From positions 184,311-248,310 of the forward strand of contig JABYQS010000038.1 in the NCBI GenBank assembly GCA_022592435.1: DNA of 64,000 nucleotides, read 5' to 3'. Below, piece by piece: positions 45,950 to 58,406 of the stretch (positions are counted from its first letter, which is position 1; every line of letters starts with the position of its first letter). The notes beneath the pieces are model-generated. The model did no database searches, was not told where the DNA came from, and saw only the letters and a program-made list of their open reading frames with translations. This DNA comes from Cerioporus squamosus (Eukaryota > Basidiomycota > Agaricomycetes > Polyporales > Polyporaceae). The translations under genes and the position numbers were made by a program.

Positions 45950-48900
45950 GGTTGAAGAGCGAGCAGATTATAAACGACGTCGGGTTGAGGAACGTAGGAT
46001 GCAGTGTGACCAGCGTTCGGGACGTTGCAGGACCGACTATGTCTATCCGTTATACGTCGGGTAGTGGGGAGTTGAGCAAGGCTATGCGGAGTAGCGCATC
46101 TACGACGCTGGAAAAAGCTTCTTCGGAACGAGCAAAGCACGGAGGACGACAAGCTGGACAGCGAGCACGAACGGGTGTACGACGTCGGCGACGACGAGCG
46201 ACAGGCAAGAGGTGATGAGGAGAGAGAGCAAGATGACGAGGACGCCTAATCCGGGGTAAGTAGCACCGGGGCGCTCGCGAGTCGCCGCGCGCCAGGCACC
46301 ATCTTGCCGAAAACGCGGTCATGTGAGGGTCGCGTCGTTGGAGCGCCACGTGGCCCATGTTGCTCTCCTCCCCCAGTGCCAGCTAATCTCCCTTTGGCTA
46401 ACCACGACCACACTCGCGGTACAAAGGACAGGAGCTTGTGTGGTTCAGAAATCTGCGGGTACGATGTGGTACGGCCGACTAACAATTTTTCCCGGTGACG
46501 AGAGCTGGAACACGATCCCACCAAGTATTCCTTGTTGAACGATACCCTGATCATACTGTTTCTCGCGTCACAGAATTGCATGACGCCTCATTGGCGTGCT
46601 GTACGGCCATGCAGTGAATCAGCTGCAAAAGGAACGACACGTTCGAGCGGCAGAGGTCAGTCCTCATGTTTCATGCTATCGCGACGCCTGGAAGCTAATG
46701 CCAGTTGGTGCCAAACTCCTCCTTCGCTTCTCCTTCATGCCGACAAACATGGGCCTAGTCCCCCTCCGACCCGACATGGACCAGTGCCGATGGGCCCGTC
46801 CAGTATGCAGCCCGCCGATCTCCCTGCGGAAGCATCACGCCAGCATTGTGGTTAGCGACGCATGGTCCTTAGAACCTCGAGATCAACAGGTCGAGACCGC
46901 AGCAGTGAGCTACCCTCTGCCGACGCGATCCGCGTCGCGGGAGAAGCTCCATCGGTCTCAGGTCGTGCATGGGCGGATGGCCGAAACGGACCCAGAGCTG
47001 TCAAGACCATGCGGCTACCCACCATCTCGACAGAGCTCTTGGTCCAATATCGGCAACTTATGCTTCCTCCTTCCGCAATCGGAACAAGCACGAGTCGGGT
47101 AAGCACTGTTTCAAGCGCAGCACAGATGGCCACATTGTCCACATGCCCGGTGGCAACCATATGGAACTATCTCGGAAGCTCACCTCGGTCTCAACTTTCG
47201 AGGTTGACCGAGAAAGCGTGCAGGGTCGACTGGTACCGGCGGCGGGACTTCAAGCTCAGCGTCCCACTACCCGCCCATCGCGTCAATGTCAGCCTGCCGA
47301 CGGCGTTGTACTCCCAAGAGGACGGTACCCGCTATACGTCCGCGTTGCGGCAGTTCCCGTTGGCATATCGCCGACGCACATATGACGCTTGCCAAATCCA
47401 CTCATCGCACAGGATGCAGGTATCAGCTACGCTCCGGTCCGGAAGAACACTGGCTCATCCTCGTCCGCATTGCACGGTGTATACCCACTGGAGTCCACAT
47501 TGCGACGCTCGCGGTCCTGAGCTCAGAAGACGCACAGACAGAAGACGCCCTCCCCCCTCCGTGCTCCGATCAATTCGATGTCCATTACTGCTGATTCGGT
47601 GATAGCCACCTGATTGCATGCACCGTGCCACCGTACTTGCGAGATCCAAACCCTTGCCGCATCGCGCCCATCCCACATAGCTACCTACGCATCTCGCCAT
47701 CCAGACAAGCCCCGGGGTGATCGACGAATTCACAAAACCCTCCCCACCCAGCGCCGTCCTTCAAAGCTTCAGGCGCCGCATTAGTACGGCAACGCTCGTG
47801 CGATATTGACCACCAGGCGTTTCGCCTATACTTAGCCTCACCGAATCCCTCGCACCTGCGGTACGGTGCACCCAATTGCGCACCGGCGAATCGCATTTTG
47901 ACAGTCTTCGCATGCGCGTCCGTCGGGACCGAGGCCGCCTCCCTCGCTTCATGGCGCCCTCGCGAATACCCCCAGCCGCGCTTCCCTGCCACCAGCGCAA
48001 TTGCTGCACTCGCATGAAGCACAGACGGTGGAGACACGCCCATGCGCACGGCGTGTGCGATCGGTCGAACTTGCGAACCGACAGCAACACGTCCGAGGGG
48101 ACGAAGGGTGGTCCCGAATACCCAGTGCCGCAAACATCGAACTCGAAGGCCCTCCACGACACTCCGTCAGCGTCGACGTCGACGTCGACGTTCACGTCCA
48201 CGCCGAGGAAGCGGGAGAAGTCCCCGACATGCTCGGCCTCGCGCTCGCAAACCACATACCCCCGGGTCGGCACAACCACACTCCCGCGACAGCAAATGAG
48301 CGCATAGTGCGCGTCCGCATTCCGCCATTCCCATCAAAGCCATACAACGCGGGACTGATCGCGATCTGCACCCTACCTGCTTGCATGCGTGCTTCGCGCA
48401 GAGCACGAGAAGAGCGGAGGGTTTGTGTGTCCGCGGAGAAGTTCGGGAAATAGACTCGCCACCGGCCTTTGGTGGGGCGCGCGCCTCTGCGAAGCTGTCG
48501 CCGGCGCCAGGTCCCGCCCGACCCCGCCCCCGTGTGCATTTACGCTCGGTTGGGCTCGTGGTGGGCAACGAGTTTGCTGTGGGTCGGCGGTGAGATGGAG
48601 AACGGTGTGTGTGGACATGATGCTGCGAAATGAAAACTGAATTCGCAGTAACGTTACCATGAGCGCCGTCTGCTTGAATCGAGGGTTGGTGGGTCTGGAC
48701 GGTCCGAGGCATGCGATGATGAGCGTTCGACGACCCTGAGGCGGCGTAACCTTGGTGCTATGGCCGCTATCTCCCATTGGACGTCGGGCGCTGAAGGACT
48801 TGTACGATACAGACTCAAAATCAGGCTCACGAATATTGTGCAAAGAGAGTAGTATCAATGCGATGCATTTCTGGTCGATACGAAACTCAGCCTAATGTAC

Positions 48901-49254
48901 ATGAGATGCAATGCTAGGGAACTGGAGAGAAATGAGACGATGAGGAGATAATAGGACAGGAGAGAGATGTCAGGACTCAGTCTAGTAGCTATGTCATACA
49001 GAGATGGAGCGATAAATTAGGGTAACGTAGAGGACGATGTGAGAGAGAGTAGAGTCGAAAAAGAAAAGCTATGCGAGGAGAGTGATGGAAGGATGAGAGA
49101 CGATGCAAGAAAAGATATGAGTGAGAAAGGGCGACATAGAAGAGATGAGTGGGCAAGAGGATGAAAGCCAGAGCCTGATGATAACGGTGACAGCGTCCAC
49201 GACAGCGAGAACAAAACATGCAAGCAGAAGAGACCAGTCGAGACGGACAGTGTC
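45950..49254. other. Gene-poor 3.3-kb stretch
   Basis: The part next to 45949 should hold the TPR gene promoter. At 46.86-47.6 kb the plus strand is open for 246 codons without recognisable motifs. At 47.76-48.71 kb GC-rich minus-strand frames include GVDVNVDVDVDADGVSWRAF, partly encoded by a GTCGAC simple repeat at about 48170-48195. I cannot support a gene model in either place. 48.7-49.25 kb is A/G-rich and gene-free, probably the 3' flank of the TEA gene. Confidence 0.4.
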
Positions 49255-50770
49255 TTAGATCGTCGGCGGCCAGCTCCTCGAGTGAGGCGGCGAGTACTGC
49301 GGCTGCGACGGCATGCCATAGCCGTACGCCGACGACGCGAACTGGGCCGTCTGGGCCTGTTGGGAGGCCATAACGGACGCCCAGTCCTGGCTCGGCACCC
49401 AGTCCGCGGGGCTCAGCGGCAGGCTCTGAAACCCGGACGGAGTGCTGTACGACGGCGAGCTGCTCCTGTCGCTCGCGTACGCGCCGTCCGAGCATGTGCT
49501 CATGTACCCTGGCGCCTCGTCCGCCTCGTAGTCGATGTTCTGTTCACGGGGGAAACACGTAACGGCGTCAGAAGCGGGGAAGAAGGATGCACGACGGCGG
49601 CAGACAGACACCCACCTCGAGATCGTCGTTCAGCGCGAAGGGCGACAGGGCGTCCGCGGGCGTGGTCGTGAAGTGGTAGTGGATGGCCATGACCTCGACT
49701 GGCTTCTGCGCGGGGTCCGTGCCCTGCTTCGTGATCTCCTGGATGATGGTGTACGACGAGAGGTCTGATATCACGGCACGACAACACATGCAACAGGAGC
49801 AAGAGGCGGGAGTCAGGGAAGCACCCGGACGTGGTATGGAAGAAGGGACATACCTGCGCAGCTGCAGAGCGTGTCCCAGTACCCCGGGGCGAGCTTCGTG
49901 TAGTGGAGGTACGACACGCCGTCTGCGGCATCGCGTACGCACATGACGGCCGGCTGGTCGACGTGTAGCACGGTGTTGCCGCAGATGACGCTGAAGCTGG
50001 AGAAGAGCGGCAGAGGGGAGATAGACTTGAACGTAACGGTGGGGTCGATCGTGCGGAGGGACCGCGGCTCAACCCACTGGTATGCCGAGTGTCCCAGCAC
50101 GCTCACTTCGCTCGGCCGGGATAGCGAGGGTTGGCCGTAGACATTGTTGGCGAGCGGCCAGGCCTCGTTCGCGGGAGGCACGCTGATCCATACGTGATTG
50201 ACAGAGGCACTCATCGTGCTGCTGCCGCTGGCCCCGTCGGCCATTGCCATGTCGTGCGTCGGTCTCGCGGGGTGCATCATTTCATAGTGGCGATCGGATA
50301 TGGCCTTCATGACTGGAAGTGTACGACGGACGAGGATTTCCATGATCAGCACGGGAATAGATAGGCTAGCGGGAGGCGGGGAGCAGCCATAGGAAGTGAG
50401 ACTCACTGTGCTTCCCCGCGCTGGTGTCGCGGAGCTGCTGGATGCGGCTCCCGACCTGCTTCGCTGTGCGTATCTCGCCCGTCTTCTTGAGGATGTACTC
50501 CGAGATAAACTTGTTGCGATTCGGAAAGCGAGTGAGACCCCGAGGGGACTTGGACTCGGCAGGGGAGTACTTCTCGAGGCCTGCTCGACGTGACGGTCAA
50601 CTACACGTGCAATCGTCGTTAACGACAGAGAGCGAGCACGGACCTTCCATGAGTGCGGCTTCGAGATGCGGCGGCCATACGACCTCGTTCTTGTCCTTGG
50701 ACATGCGATAACATTTGCGACCGGAGAGGATGGTCTGGAATGCGCCCGACGATGTTGGAGAGGGAGGCAT
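49255..50770 (-). CDS. TEA/ATTS-domain transcription factor (AbaA/Tec1/TEAD family)
   Basis: Sequence-specific DNA-binding regulator; fungal members (Tec1, AbaA) control filamentation and development. It starts at ATG 50770 (MPPSPTSSGAFQTIL). The TEA domain begins VVWPPHLEAALMEG in exon 1 and, across a 63-bp intron (50581-50643), continues GLEKYSPAESKSPRGLTRFP, NKFISEYILKKTG and the DNA-recognition helix RTAKQVGSRIQQLRDTSAGK. Next exons carry VMKAISDRHYEMMHP and a mid-region (NHVWISVPPANEAWPLANNV, SPLPLFSSFSVICGNTVLHV) resembling the conserved fungal post-TEA region. The C-terminus is Ser/Tyr/Gln-rich (SDRSSSPSYSTPSGFQSLPL), a likely activation segment, ending SRSWPPTI. Four introns of 55-110 bp. 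Length is about 390 residues. Only one TEA gene is expected per fungal genome. Confidence 0.92.
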
Positions 50771-53700
50771 GTTGGGTACGTAGAGCAGAGAAGATTGTAC
50801 GGGGACGAGTCGCTCCGAGGAAGGAACGAATGCGCAAGGTCGAATGGGGGAGGTGTGTGACGAACCACGGAGGGTCCATACGGCATATGAACCAAATAGC
50901 AAGCGCCTTGACGGAAGGTTGAACCGTAACAGGCAGCCATAGTGCACTCCCATAGCACACCTCATAGATTCATCGGAGATGGCCACATCCGTCCACGGCT
51001 CGCGCTAACTGAGAAGCACGAGGGCGAGCCGGTCGCTCGGGCGGAGTGAGCCAGCATGCATCGCCGCATGACAATCATCTCATTGAACGCGAAGCTAGGG
51101 ATAGCACAAGAAGGAGAACTCCTGGCAGGCTCTGTGATCCGGTGCGATGCGGCATAGTACGGGGGAGGAAGACGCGCAATGTGCATCTTGCGCAATGCCG
51201 GAGCTGGTGTGATCTCGTCGGACAGTGGGAGAGCAATGGAACCGGCTACTGTACCCTGGCTGCCATGCGAGTGACGCACTGTTCGGACGAGCCGATGGCA
51301 GGGATCCAAACGAAGCGTGCTTACGATGTGCTTCCGCGACTGTGCGGGCTGGGCAGGACTTCGACAGCCCGGCGTCATAGCGGGAGCGCTCCCGGTGGCG
51401 GACGAATCTGAAGATATGAGCTTGAGCTTCCTCAATCGCCCATCGAAAGAACCTTGTCTTTGTCCGTGGATCCTGTCGGCGGTCGACCGATTATCTGCTC
51501 TCGGATGCCACATCACGGTGGTCGTGTCTCTGCAAACAAGGCAAGCCATGCAGCTTCAATTCCTGGCGAGTGAATCAGCAGTCTGTGTGAACGCACATCT
51601 CGTTTCGACCACAATGACAATGTGAAGAATGCCCACACAGACCTAATCCCGAGAAGGTTCAATATCGGTACCAGGGCCATGTCGGAGTTCGGTGGATGCT
51701 GTCATCCGCTCCCGCCAAAGGCACGTAAGTCAGTCGTCTTTACTTACTTCATGGCGCACCACACGCGGCTCGGCGTGTCAGTGGCCACAACGCCGTGACA
51801 GTCTGCAGACTCGCGCGCGCGAGGCCACCATCGGACGGAGGGGGAGGACGAGAAGTTTTCGGGAGCGATGCGAGGCGCTGCAAGCGCTGTGCCTCCGGGG
51901 ATTCAGAGCAGCGGGCAGTTAGCGATTTTCGAACCCAGATATGGGCATCGCTGATTGGCGCGCGCATGCATAATTGAATTTCAAGCGGCGACGGCCGTGG
52001 GTGCTGTGCAGCCCAGTGCGACGTCCGCTTGCGATGACCCACTGTACGCGATTCGCGGACAAACCATCCTCGAATCTACGCTCCCCCGGAGCGCCCTCCC
52101 CATGCGTTCCCAAACCACATGCACTGTCCGATGCGGGGCATATGAAGAAGCGGCTCAATTTTCACGGCAGTGCGTCTTAATGTGCGGGGCAGGGGTACGA
52201 GCCAGAGGCGGGGTAACATGAAGAAATCGGAGGCACGGACAGAGTTCGACGTCCTCGACATGACAAGGAAGTGCTTCAGGAACTTGGACTTGCACGGCTT
52301 TCCAACGTCTATCAACCCGGAATCGATGATGAGGACCCATCGGTGTGTTCACGAGATGACGAGTATAACCGCATTCGCATCGGTCCCTTGCATCACTGAT
52401 TCGCTCTCTGTTCGCAATTGCAGGGACTGTGCAGGTACGCACCGCGAGAATTCCTCTGCGAGCTTCTCGTTGTTCCGATCTCAGGCGGGGTGGATGGCTC
52501 ACCTTCTGCTGTCGCCGCTGTTCGTCTACGTACTTCTCCAACTTGTCCTTCCACCTGAAGCTGATGAGACTGGTCCGACAGGCGAAGCACCACCACACCC
52601 TGGCATACTGCCTGCGCACCCGGTGTTGCGCAAACTGCGGCCCTAAGCCAGCCATCCACCGTGCCTTCGACGGCCATACTTACGGCATGATTGGGCAATA
52701 TACGTTCTCCGGACGAGTAAGCACAGAGAGTCTCACTGCGGTCCGCATGAGTTGACTTATCTTAAACAGGTAATATATGTGGTGCGCCCTTCAGCGCCCC
52801 GGGACCGAGTCCGCTTGACGTCTGTCCGTCCGTTCGTTCGTTCGCTCGTCTCCCATCCACTTGGGGGAGTCGGATTGGCACTGCCTTTGGCTGGTGTTCT
52901 ACGATCTGTTCATGGACCGTACCCCCCAACCGGCTGGACAACACGGCACGGACGTTCTCGATTATACGCCTTGGTCACCCGTCACTCATGAAGAGTCCGG
53001 CGCGTTCACGCAGCGGCGAAGCTAGTCAGTGCGAACTTCTTGCATTCATGATATATGAACTCAAGAGCCATGCGGTGACTTACTTCTTTCGCAGACCCCC
53101 TACATGCCGATGTACCGGCAGTTCCACAGAGGACGCCTGCGCTTCAGGGTCTACAAAGGCATGACTCTTCCGAGATTATGATACCCCCACTGGAACACCA
53201 AGCTCGACATACTCCCGCGACAACGACACCGCTGAATTACTCACGGTTCCAACGCTAACCGGTGAGTCGTCCCCTCAGACTCCCGCAGTATCGCTGCCTC
53301 TCGCTCTGACTTCGAGATCTGAAACGGCACTGACAGGTTTGCATCTGTTCAAGATGCTCTCTGCCACTTGATGATCGCAAAACCGTTCTTCCGTGGTGTA
53401 CGCCTTGTTCCGAAACAATCCTGAGAGTTGCTGGACGCGACGAACAACAGAACGAGTTCTCGTGTTTGGGGTAGTCCCAGTCTTCTGACCCCTGGCTCCG
53501 ACTGCCAGATGGTGTGGTATTTGCCGCCATCGCAAGTCGCAAGTCGCAACTCCGCACTGTAGCAGATGGTGGGCGCGCCGGGCCACGATGGACATGGAAG
53601 ACCAGCCCCAAGATCTCCCAGCTCGATTGAGATCACCATACGGGAGGTGCCGTGTCTCCCGGGACCCAGGAACGGGCACGATTCGCCGTGCTGCGAGACA

Positions 53701-54806
53701 GAAGGACAACTCGAAGGTACCTAGCCGATGTGAAGCACGGCGCGCTGACCGAGATGAGTGTCATCTCGAGCGGCTGATACCGCCCAGGCTGGTGCATTCA
53801 AGTTCGCCACTCGCCTCAGCCCGCGTGTGCACTGCACTTGTTATGACGTCCACCGAGACCTTCATGACTGGAAGGTGGACAGGTTGCGCCTCAGTGCAGC
53901 ACTGGGCACCTCTTGGCTTGGGCCGAGGGCCAAAGTGGACATCCAAGATCCGAGAGTCTTCGCAGAGCGTTCTACCTAGACACTAGTCCTTCGAGAAGGC
54001 GCGTTTCCACGCGTTGTGAGCTGGGCAGGATGTCAGTGTTGACGGGTCGGGAACCACTTGTAATGCCGAGTCGCAGCCTCGACGGAATTGCATGACGGAG
54101 CATTGGGAAAATTGCGCTGGCTGTGCAGTGTGCACAACAGCTTTACGGGGAGGGACGTCACTCGCTGACTTACTTCGGTTCACCCGTCCTGGGCTCGCTG
54201 CAGCGGACGTCGAGCTCTATCTAAGAAGCAACCGGGATCGTTGTGGTATAGTAGTATCGGGGACGTGCAGCGCTCGGAGGGCGGATGCACCGTGCAATAG
54301 ACATTAAATGCGACACGAGTCACGACGTGCGGTATGTGCGATATTGTATACTGTAGCGAGCGGCAGGGTTTGGAACAGCGGACAGACACAAACACGGGCT
54401 GTTCAAATCTGAAGTGCAATGCAATATAGTCTAATAGGCAATGGGGGTACGTGCGAGCGTGGTGAGGGGAGGAAGCGCAGCAGCAAGAAACTCTCTATCT
54501 ACGAGACAAGGTGCGAAATCGTCCGAGCGTCCATTTGTGCGGTGTAGCGTGACTAAGTCTATGTGTGTGTGTCGAATCCAACTAAAATGATATGTCCGTC
54601 GTGCATGAAAGAGAAGAACGGTGCGCTGCTTCCCCCGCCGGAAGAGCACAAGCGGGGGTGGGCGGCGTGGTATGATGATGACATGCACCGCAGGCAGCTA
54701 CTGTAGCACTCACTCACTCACTCGCTGAGAGAACGAGTGCGAGCTTTACGAGACGAGGGAGTGCCGCCTGCAGGCCGCTGGCCCAACTGACCACATGGGT
54801 GTGGGT
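50771..54806. other. Gene-poor 4-kb stretch
   Basis: The promoter of the TEA gene is expected next to 50771. Open frames across 51-54.6 kb are short, overlap on both strands and show no motif or splice chain I can defend. A plus-strand frame at 52429-52755 with a CCANC cluster was considered and not accepted. A long regulatory upstream region for a developmental regulator is possible. Confidence 0.4.
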
Positions 54807-56860
54807 TCACCGGCCGGGGGTACGTGCGAGCGAGACGGAGTGAATCGGAGCCTTAGACGTGGTTGGCCGCCTCCTTGTTGTACCCCGCGTACCCGTACCC
54901 GTGCCGCCCTGGAAGGACGAGCGCGCGGAGGAGGTCGGCGAGAATATCTTGCGGTCGAGCGAGTCCTGGATGACCTCCTCGGGCTTCGCGAGGAAGATCT
55001 TGCCCTTGAAGAACGCGATCACAGTGAGGACGAACAGGACGACCCACACCGTGCACATAAGGACAGTCATGATCAGATGCCAGGTATAGAACCCCTGCAG
55101 GTCAAAGACGTCTCCGAGCACGCGGATCGTAGAGATCCAGCCAACTGCGAGAGTGCCCCGTCAGTACGCATCTCAACTGGACAGGCGCGGCGGCGACGTA
55201 CCGTTCGGGAAGGTCAGGGCCCAGCCTGTGAACAGACGAGCGCAGTCAGTATGCTGGAAAGCGCCCCGAAGATCGCGGGGTAGGACTCACATCCGAGAAT
55301 CTCCTTCAGGTGCTTGTGGAGCTTGAACCAGTAGGGGAGCAGGCCGAAGAAGAACAGGAACAGCGCAAGACCGAAGAGCATGAGGCCTGACATAACAGAC
55401 GTCGCATACCAGATCTCTCCGGCAGCGGGGCTGACGAGACCATGGGCCGGTAGACTGCAGCGCGCGTCAACGAGCAGGACAAAGGCCGGTGTCGGGGATC
55501 AATAAGTTCCCGAAAAGCGTACATGACGAGGACAGCGAACGTACATCTCCTGTGCCTTTGCTCCCAATTTGATCAGGGCGAGCGCAGTAAATCCGGGAGG
55601 ACCGACAGCGACGAATGCACCGTTGGCTTGGTGGCCATCCATGAATCCCGTCTGTTTCGGAGATGTCACTAAAGCTGACGAGCGCTCGGGATGTTCCTAC
55701 TCACGGTCATGATACTAAACGGGTGCAGAAGGCGTCAGCACACGTCCAGAGGCGCCGCGAGTCCGGCGAGGTACGTACCGGATGATATAAATGCAGATGT
55801 AGAAGAAGGTCATGAAGAAGCCGAGACCTGCGCATACCGTACCGCTTAGCTATGCGCTCCGGCGAGGGCGAGTTTAAGCAAACGAACCTTGGAAGACGTA
55901 GGACGTGAGCAGGACGCCGATAGCGCGCTGCTCCGTCGAGGGGATGACGTCCAACACATTGAAGCCAACCACACCGACAAGCATCTAGTTGTCCCAGGTT
56001 AGCACGGCCTCCGATGCTCATCGGAGTAAGCGACACTCACCATTGGGAAGATCTAATCGCGGTGTACAGGAACGAGAAGGCTTTTAGCGTCGGAGATAGA
56101 AGCCTAGACGTCACACAACGTACGAGGAAAGCCCAGGCCGGAGTGAACGTTTTGAGGTCATGGGGCGAGTTGAACCACACCATGAGCATGGGGAAACAGA
56201 CCAGGCACGCGAAGACCACATAAACCCTAGCAAACGGTAAGTTGGTACCTGCCCCTATGCTGGCCGAAGAACGTGCACGCACCAGAAGAGGGCGTATATG
56301 AATCCCGGATGTACGTGTCCAGTGGGGACAGCGTACTTGATGGTACCGATCAAGATGGTAGCGAACGACAGCACGACAAGAGGGACGAAGATACCCTTGA
56401 CAGGGTCTTTGATGAGACGAAGAGCTTGCTTGGGGTACACTTGAATGCGTAGCGTGAGCCAGGCGACACCATCAAGAACGATGCGAAGACGTACGGATGA
56501 GTTGCAGCAGAAGAGTGGTGGTGTTCAAGACGAAGAGCGCGATGTTCAGGAAGTAGAAGAACGTCTCTACATTCGTCAACACGCTCGAATGCTGCTTGAG
56601 CCCGGACATGGTCACGTAGACTGCTCCTGTACCCATGCCAATTGGGAACTGTGGACGACCGAGGGCGCTTAGAATGACCACCCCACTGTCGAGTACAAAG
56701 AATGACGTACCGCCTGCCAGCTCCAACCATGAATACGACGCGCGAGCGGGCTGACCTTGATCGAAGGCACAGGTTCAGGCGACGACGCTGACGGGATAGG
56801 CTGTCCTGCCCGCTCGGGAAGCGAGAGGTTGTGGGTCTGGTGGTTGTTATAGTACTCCAT
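54807..56860 (-). CDS. TDT-family transporter (Mae1/SLAC1-like C4-dicarboxylate or sulfite exporter type)
   Basis: Plasma-membrane anion or organic-acid transporter of the tellurite-resistance/dicarboxylate family, which includes yeast Mae1 (malate) and Ssu1 (sulfite). It starts at ATG 56860 (MEYYNNHQTHNLSLPERAG) with a hydrophilic N-tail. Then IGMGTGAVYVTMSGLKQHSS, the first-helix signature, FFYFLNIALFVLNTTTLLL, YPKQALRLIKDPVKGIFVPL (the helix 2-3 loop), FATILIGTIKYAVP, YVVFACLVCFPMLMVWFNSP, MLVGVVGFNVLDVIPSTEQR, FMTFFYICIYIIRIM, HQANGAFVAVGPPGFTALAL, GLMLFGLALFLFFFGLLPYW and HLIMTVLMCTVWVVLFVLTV. Ten helices fit the family. About ten short introns. The very C-terminus is uncertain: a shifted frame ends GYAGYNKEAANHV at 54853. 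Substrate cannot be told from sequence. Confidence 0.87.
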
Positions 56861-58406
56861 GTCGATGTCTTGGTCGATCAAGTACGAGTTTTGTGGATGA
56901 AGGTCTAGGTTGTTCTAGCGGAACGAGAAGAAAACCCAAGACCAGGGGTAGGAAACGCGGCTGGAAGGGAAAGTTGGGGGGTTGAGAGAGACGAAGGAAG
57001 AGGACGGAAGATAAGCTCACCTCGGTAGAACCCAATTATACCGAAAGGCAATGTGATAGAAGGAGCGGGAGAGGGATGCTGCTGACCACGCCGCGACAAG
57101 CCTAGAAGAACAAGAAAGGAACGACTCGCACCAGGCAGGGGACCGAAAACGCACAGCGCTCGACAGGTGGACAAGGCCCGAGTCCTCGGCCATATATAAT
57201 TACACAGGACGAGACCATGCTTAGTGTCGGCTAGGCCTTTGTCGAGTTCGCGGGTCCAAACGATTCGAAAGCGACCGCATCGGTATGGGCGGTGCGACTC
57301 GCCAAGCCCTCGGCCCGCCAATGAGGGCCTCGAGCCAAGGATGGATTTGGGGCTGTCTCGACAAAACGGCGTGCGCGAATGCTGATTTGGGTGGAGTCGT
57401 CGTGCTGCGCTCCTTCTTCACGCATCGCTCGCGTCTTCTTCCCAGGCGGAAATCACCTGTGGCTCTCGCCCGGGAGTTTCAGGAGCGAGCTGTGTGGCTC
57501 TTACTGCATGCGCTGCAGCACTAATCGCAGATGCGCAATCCCATCGCGCTGCGTCGCCGCGTGCTGGCAGAGATCATCACTATGAGGTAGCTGGAGGCAA
57601 GACGAGGCCGTGGATGTGGATGGCGACGGCGACGTGGCGGGAGATAAGCACCAAGATCCCCGGCGGATCCCCAATATCGGAGTGGCAGTACTCACTAGCC
57701 CGGCGCTTCCTCTCCCATATCCGACCAGTTTTCGACCTCGATCAACCCTTCCGTCACCAAACCCAAGCCCTTCTCGCTGCGGACAAGGAGAACGGCCGTC
57801 GCGCGTGGATTGTTTTGTGTCGTCGCCGTGGCCTCCACGAAGCTTCTGCGAGGCAGAAAAGAATGCGGTCGCCAATGCCCAGAGAGCACGAACGTCCAGA
57901 CGCAACACCCGACACCCGGATGGACAAACACCCCTCGCATACCGTGATGGCCAATCGCGACGCGTCGTGACGCGTCTCACCTCCCAAGTCAAACAAACCT
58001 CGCCTGTGCATCCCGCGATGAACGATTGTTGCTTCCGTCGCACTCGACGCGCTCCACTAGAACAGCGTCCTCGCGCCTTGGCATCGCTGGCTATGATCTT
58101 GGCTGCATCGCACACTCACCGACCCGCGCACGTCCACCGGCCGCACGACGAACGTGTGTCTTTCCATGTATCATCTGCGAAGACGGGATCGAATATGTTC
58201 AGCAGCATTAATGAACACATTAGTTGAATACACAGCTGGGTTAAGTATGAGGTGCACACTATTGGTCGCAGCGTCCTCGAACCAAGACCTTCGGTCGACC
58301 AATAGATACCGAGGCCGAATGGTACGGACGAGCGACAACGCCTACAAATCTTGCATCAAGACGAAGATGCAATTGCGCACTACCGAGAGAATGATGACGC
58401 ACCCGC
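56861..58406. other. Intergenic, no gene accepted
   Basis: About 1.5 kb including the transporter promoter. Both strands at 57.5-58.2 kb are open for about 200 codons (plus-strand start MDVDGDGDVAGDK at 57610), a GC-rich shadow effect; neither shows a motif. Confidence 0.4.

Noticed and set aside
46862..47602. Plus-strand 246-codon frame
   Set aside because: Composition resembles random open sequence, no motif recognised, and other frames overlap it. Left unannotated.
47761..48712. Minus-strand GC-rich frames with Cys residues resembling a zinc finger
   Set aside because: The Cys spacing fits no zinc-binding pattern and part of the frame is encoded by a GTCGAC simple repeat.
57501..58227. 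About 200-codon frames open on both strands
   Set aside because: Overlapping on opposite strands in GC-rich DNA, with no domain, signal peptide or splice chain to favour either.
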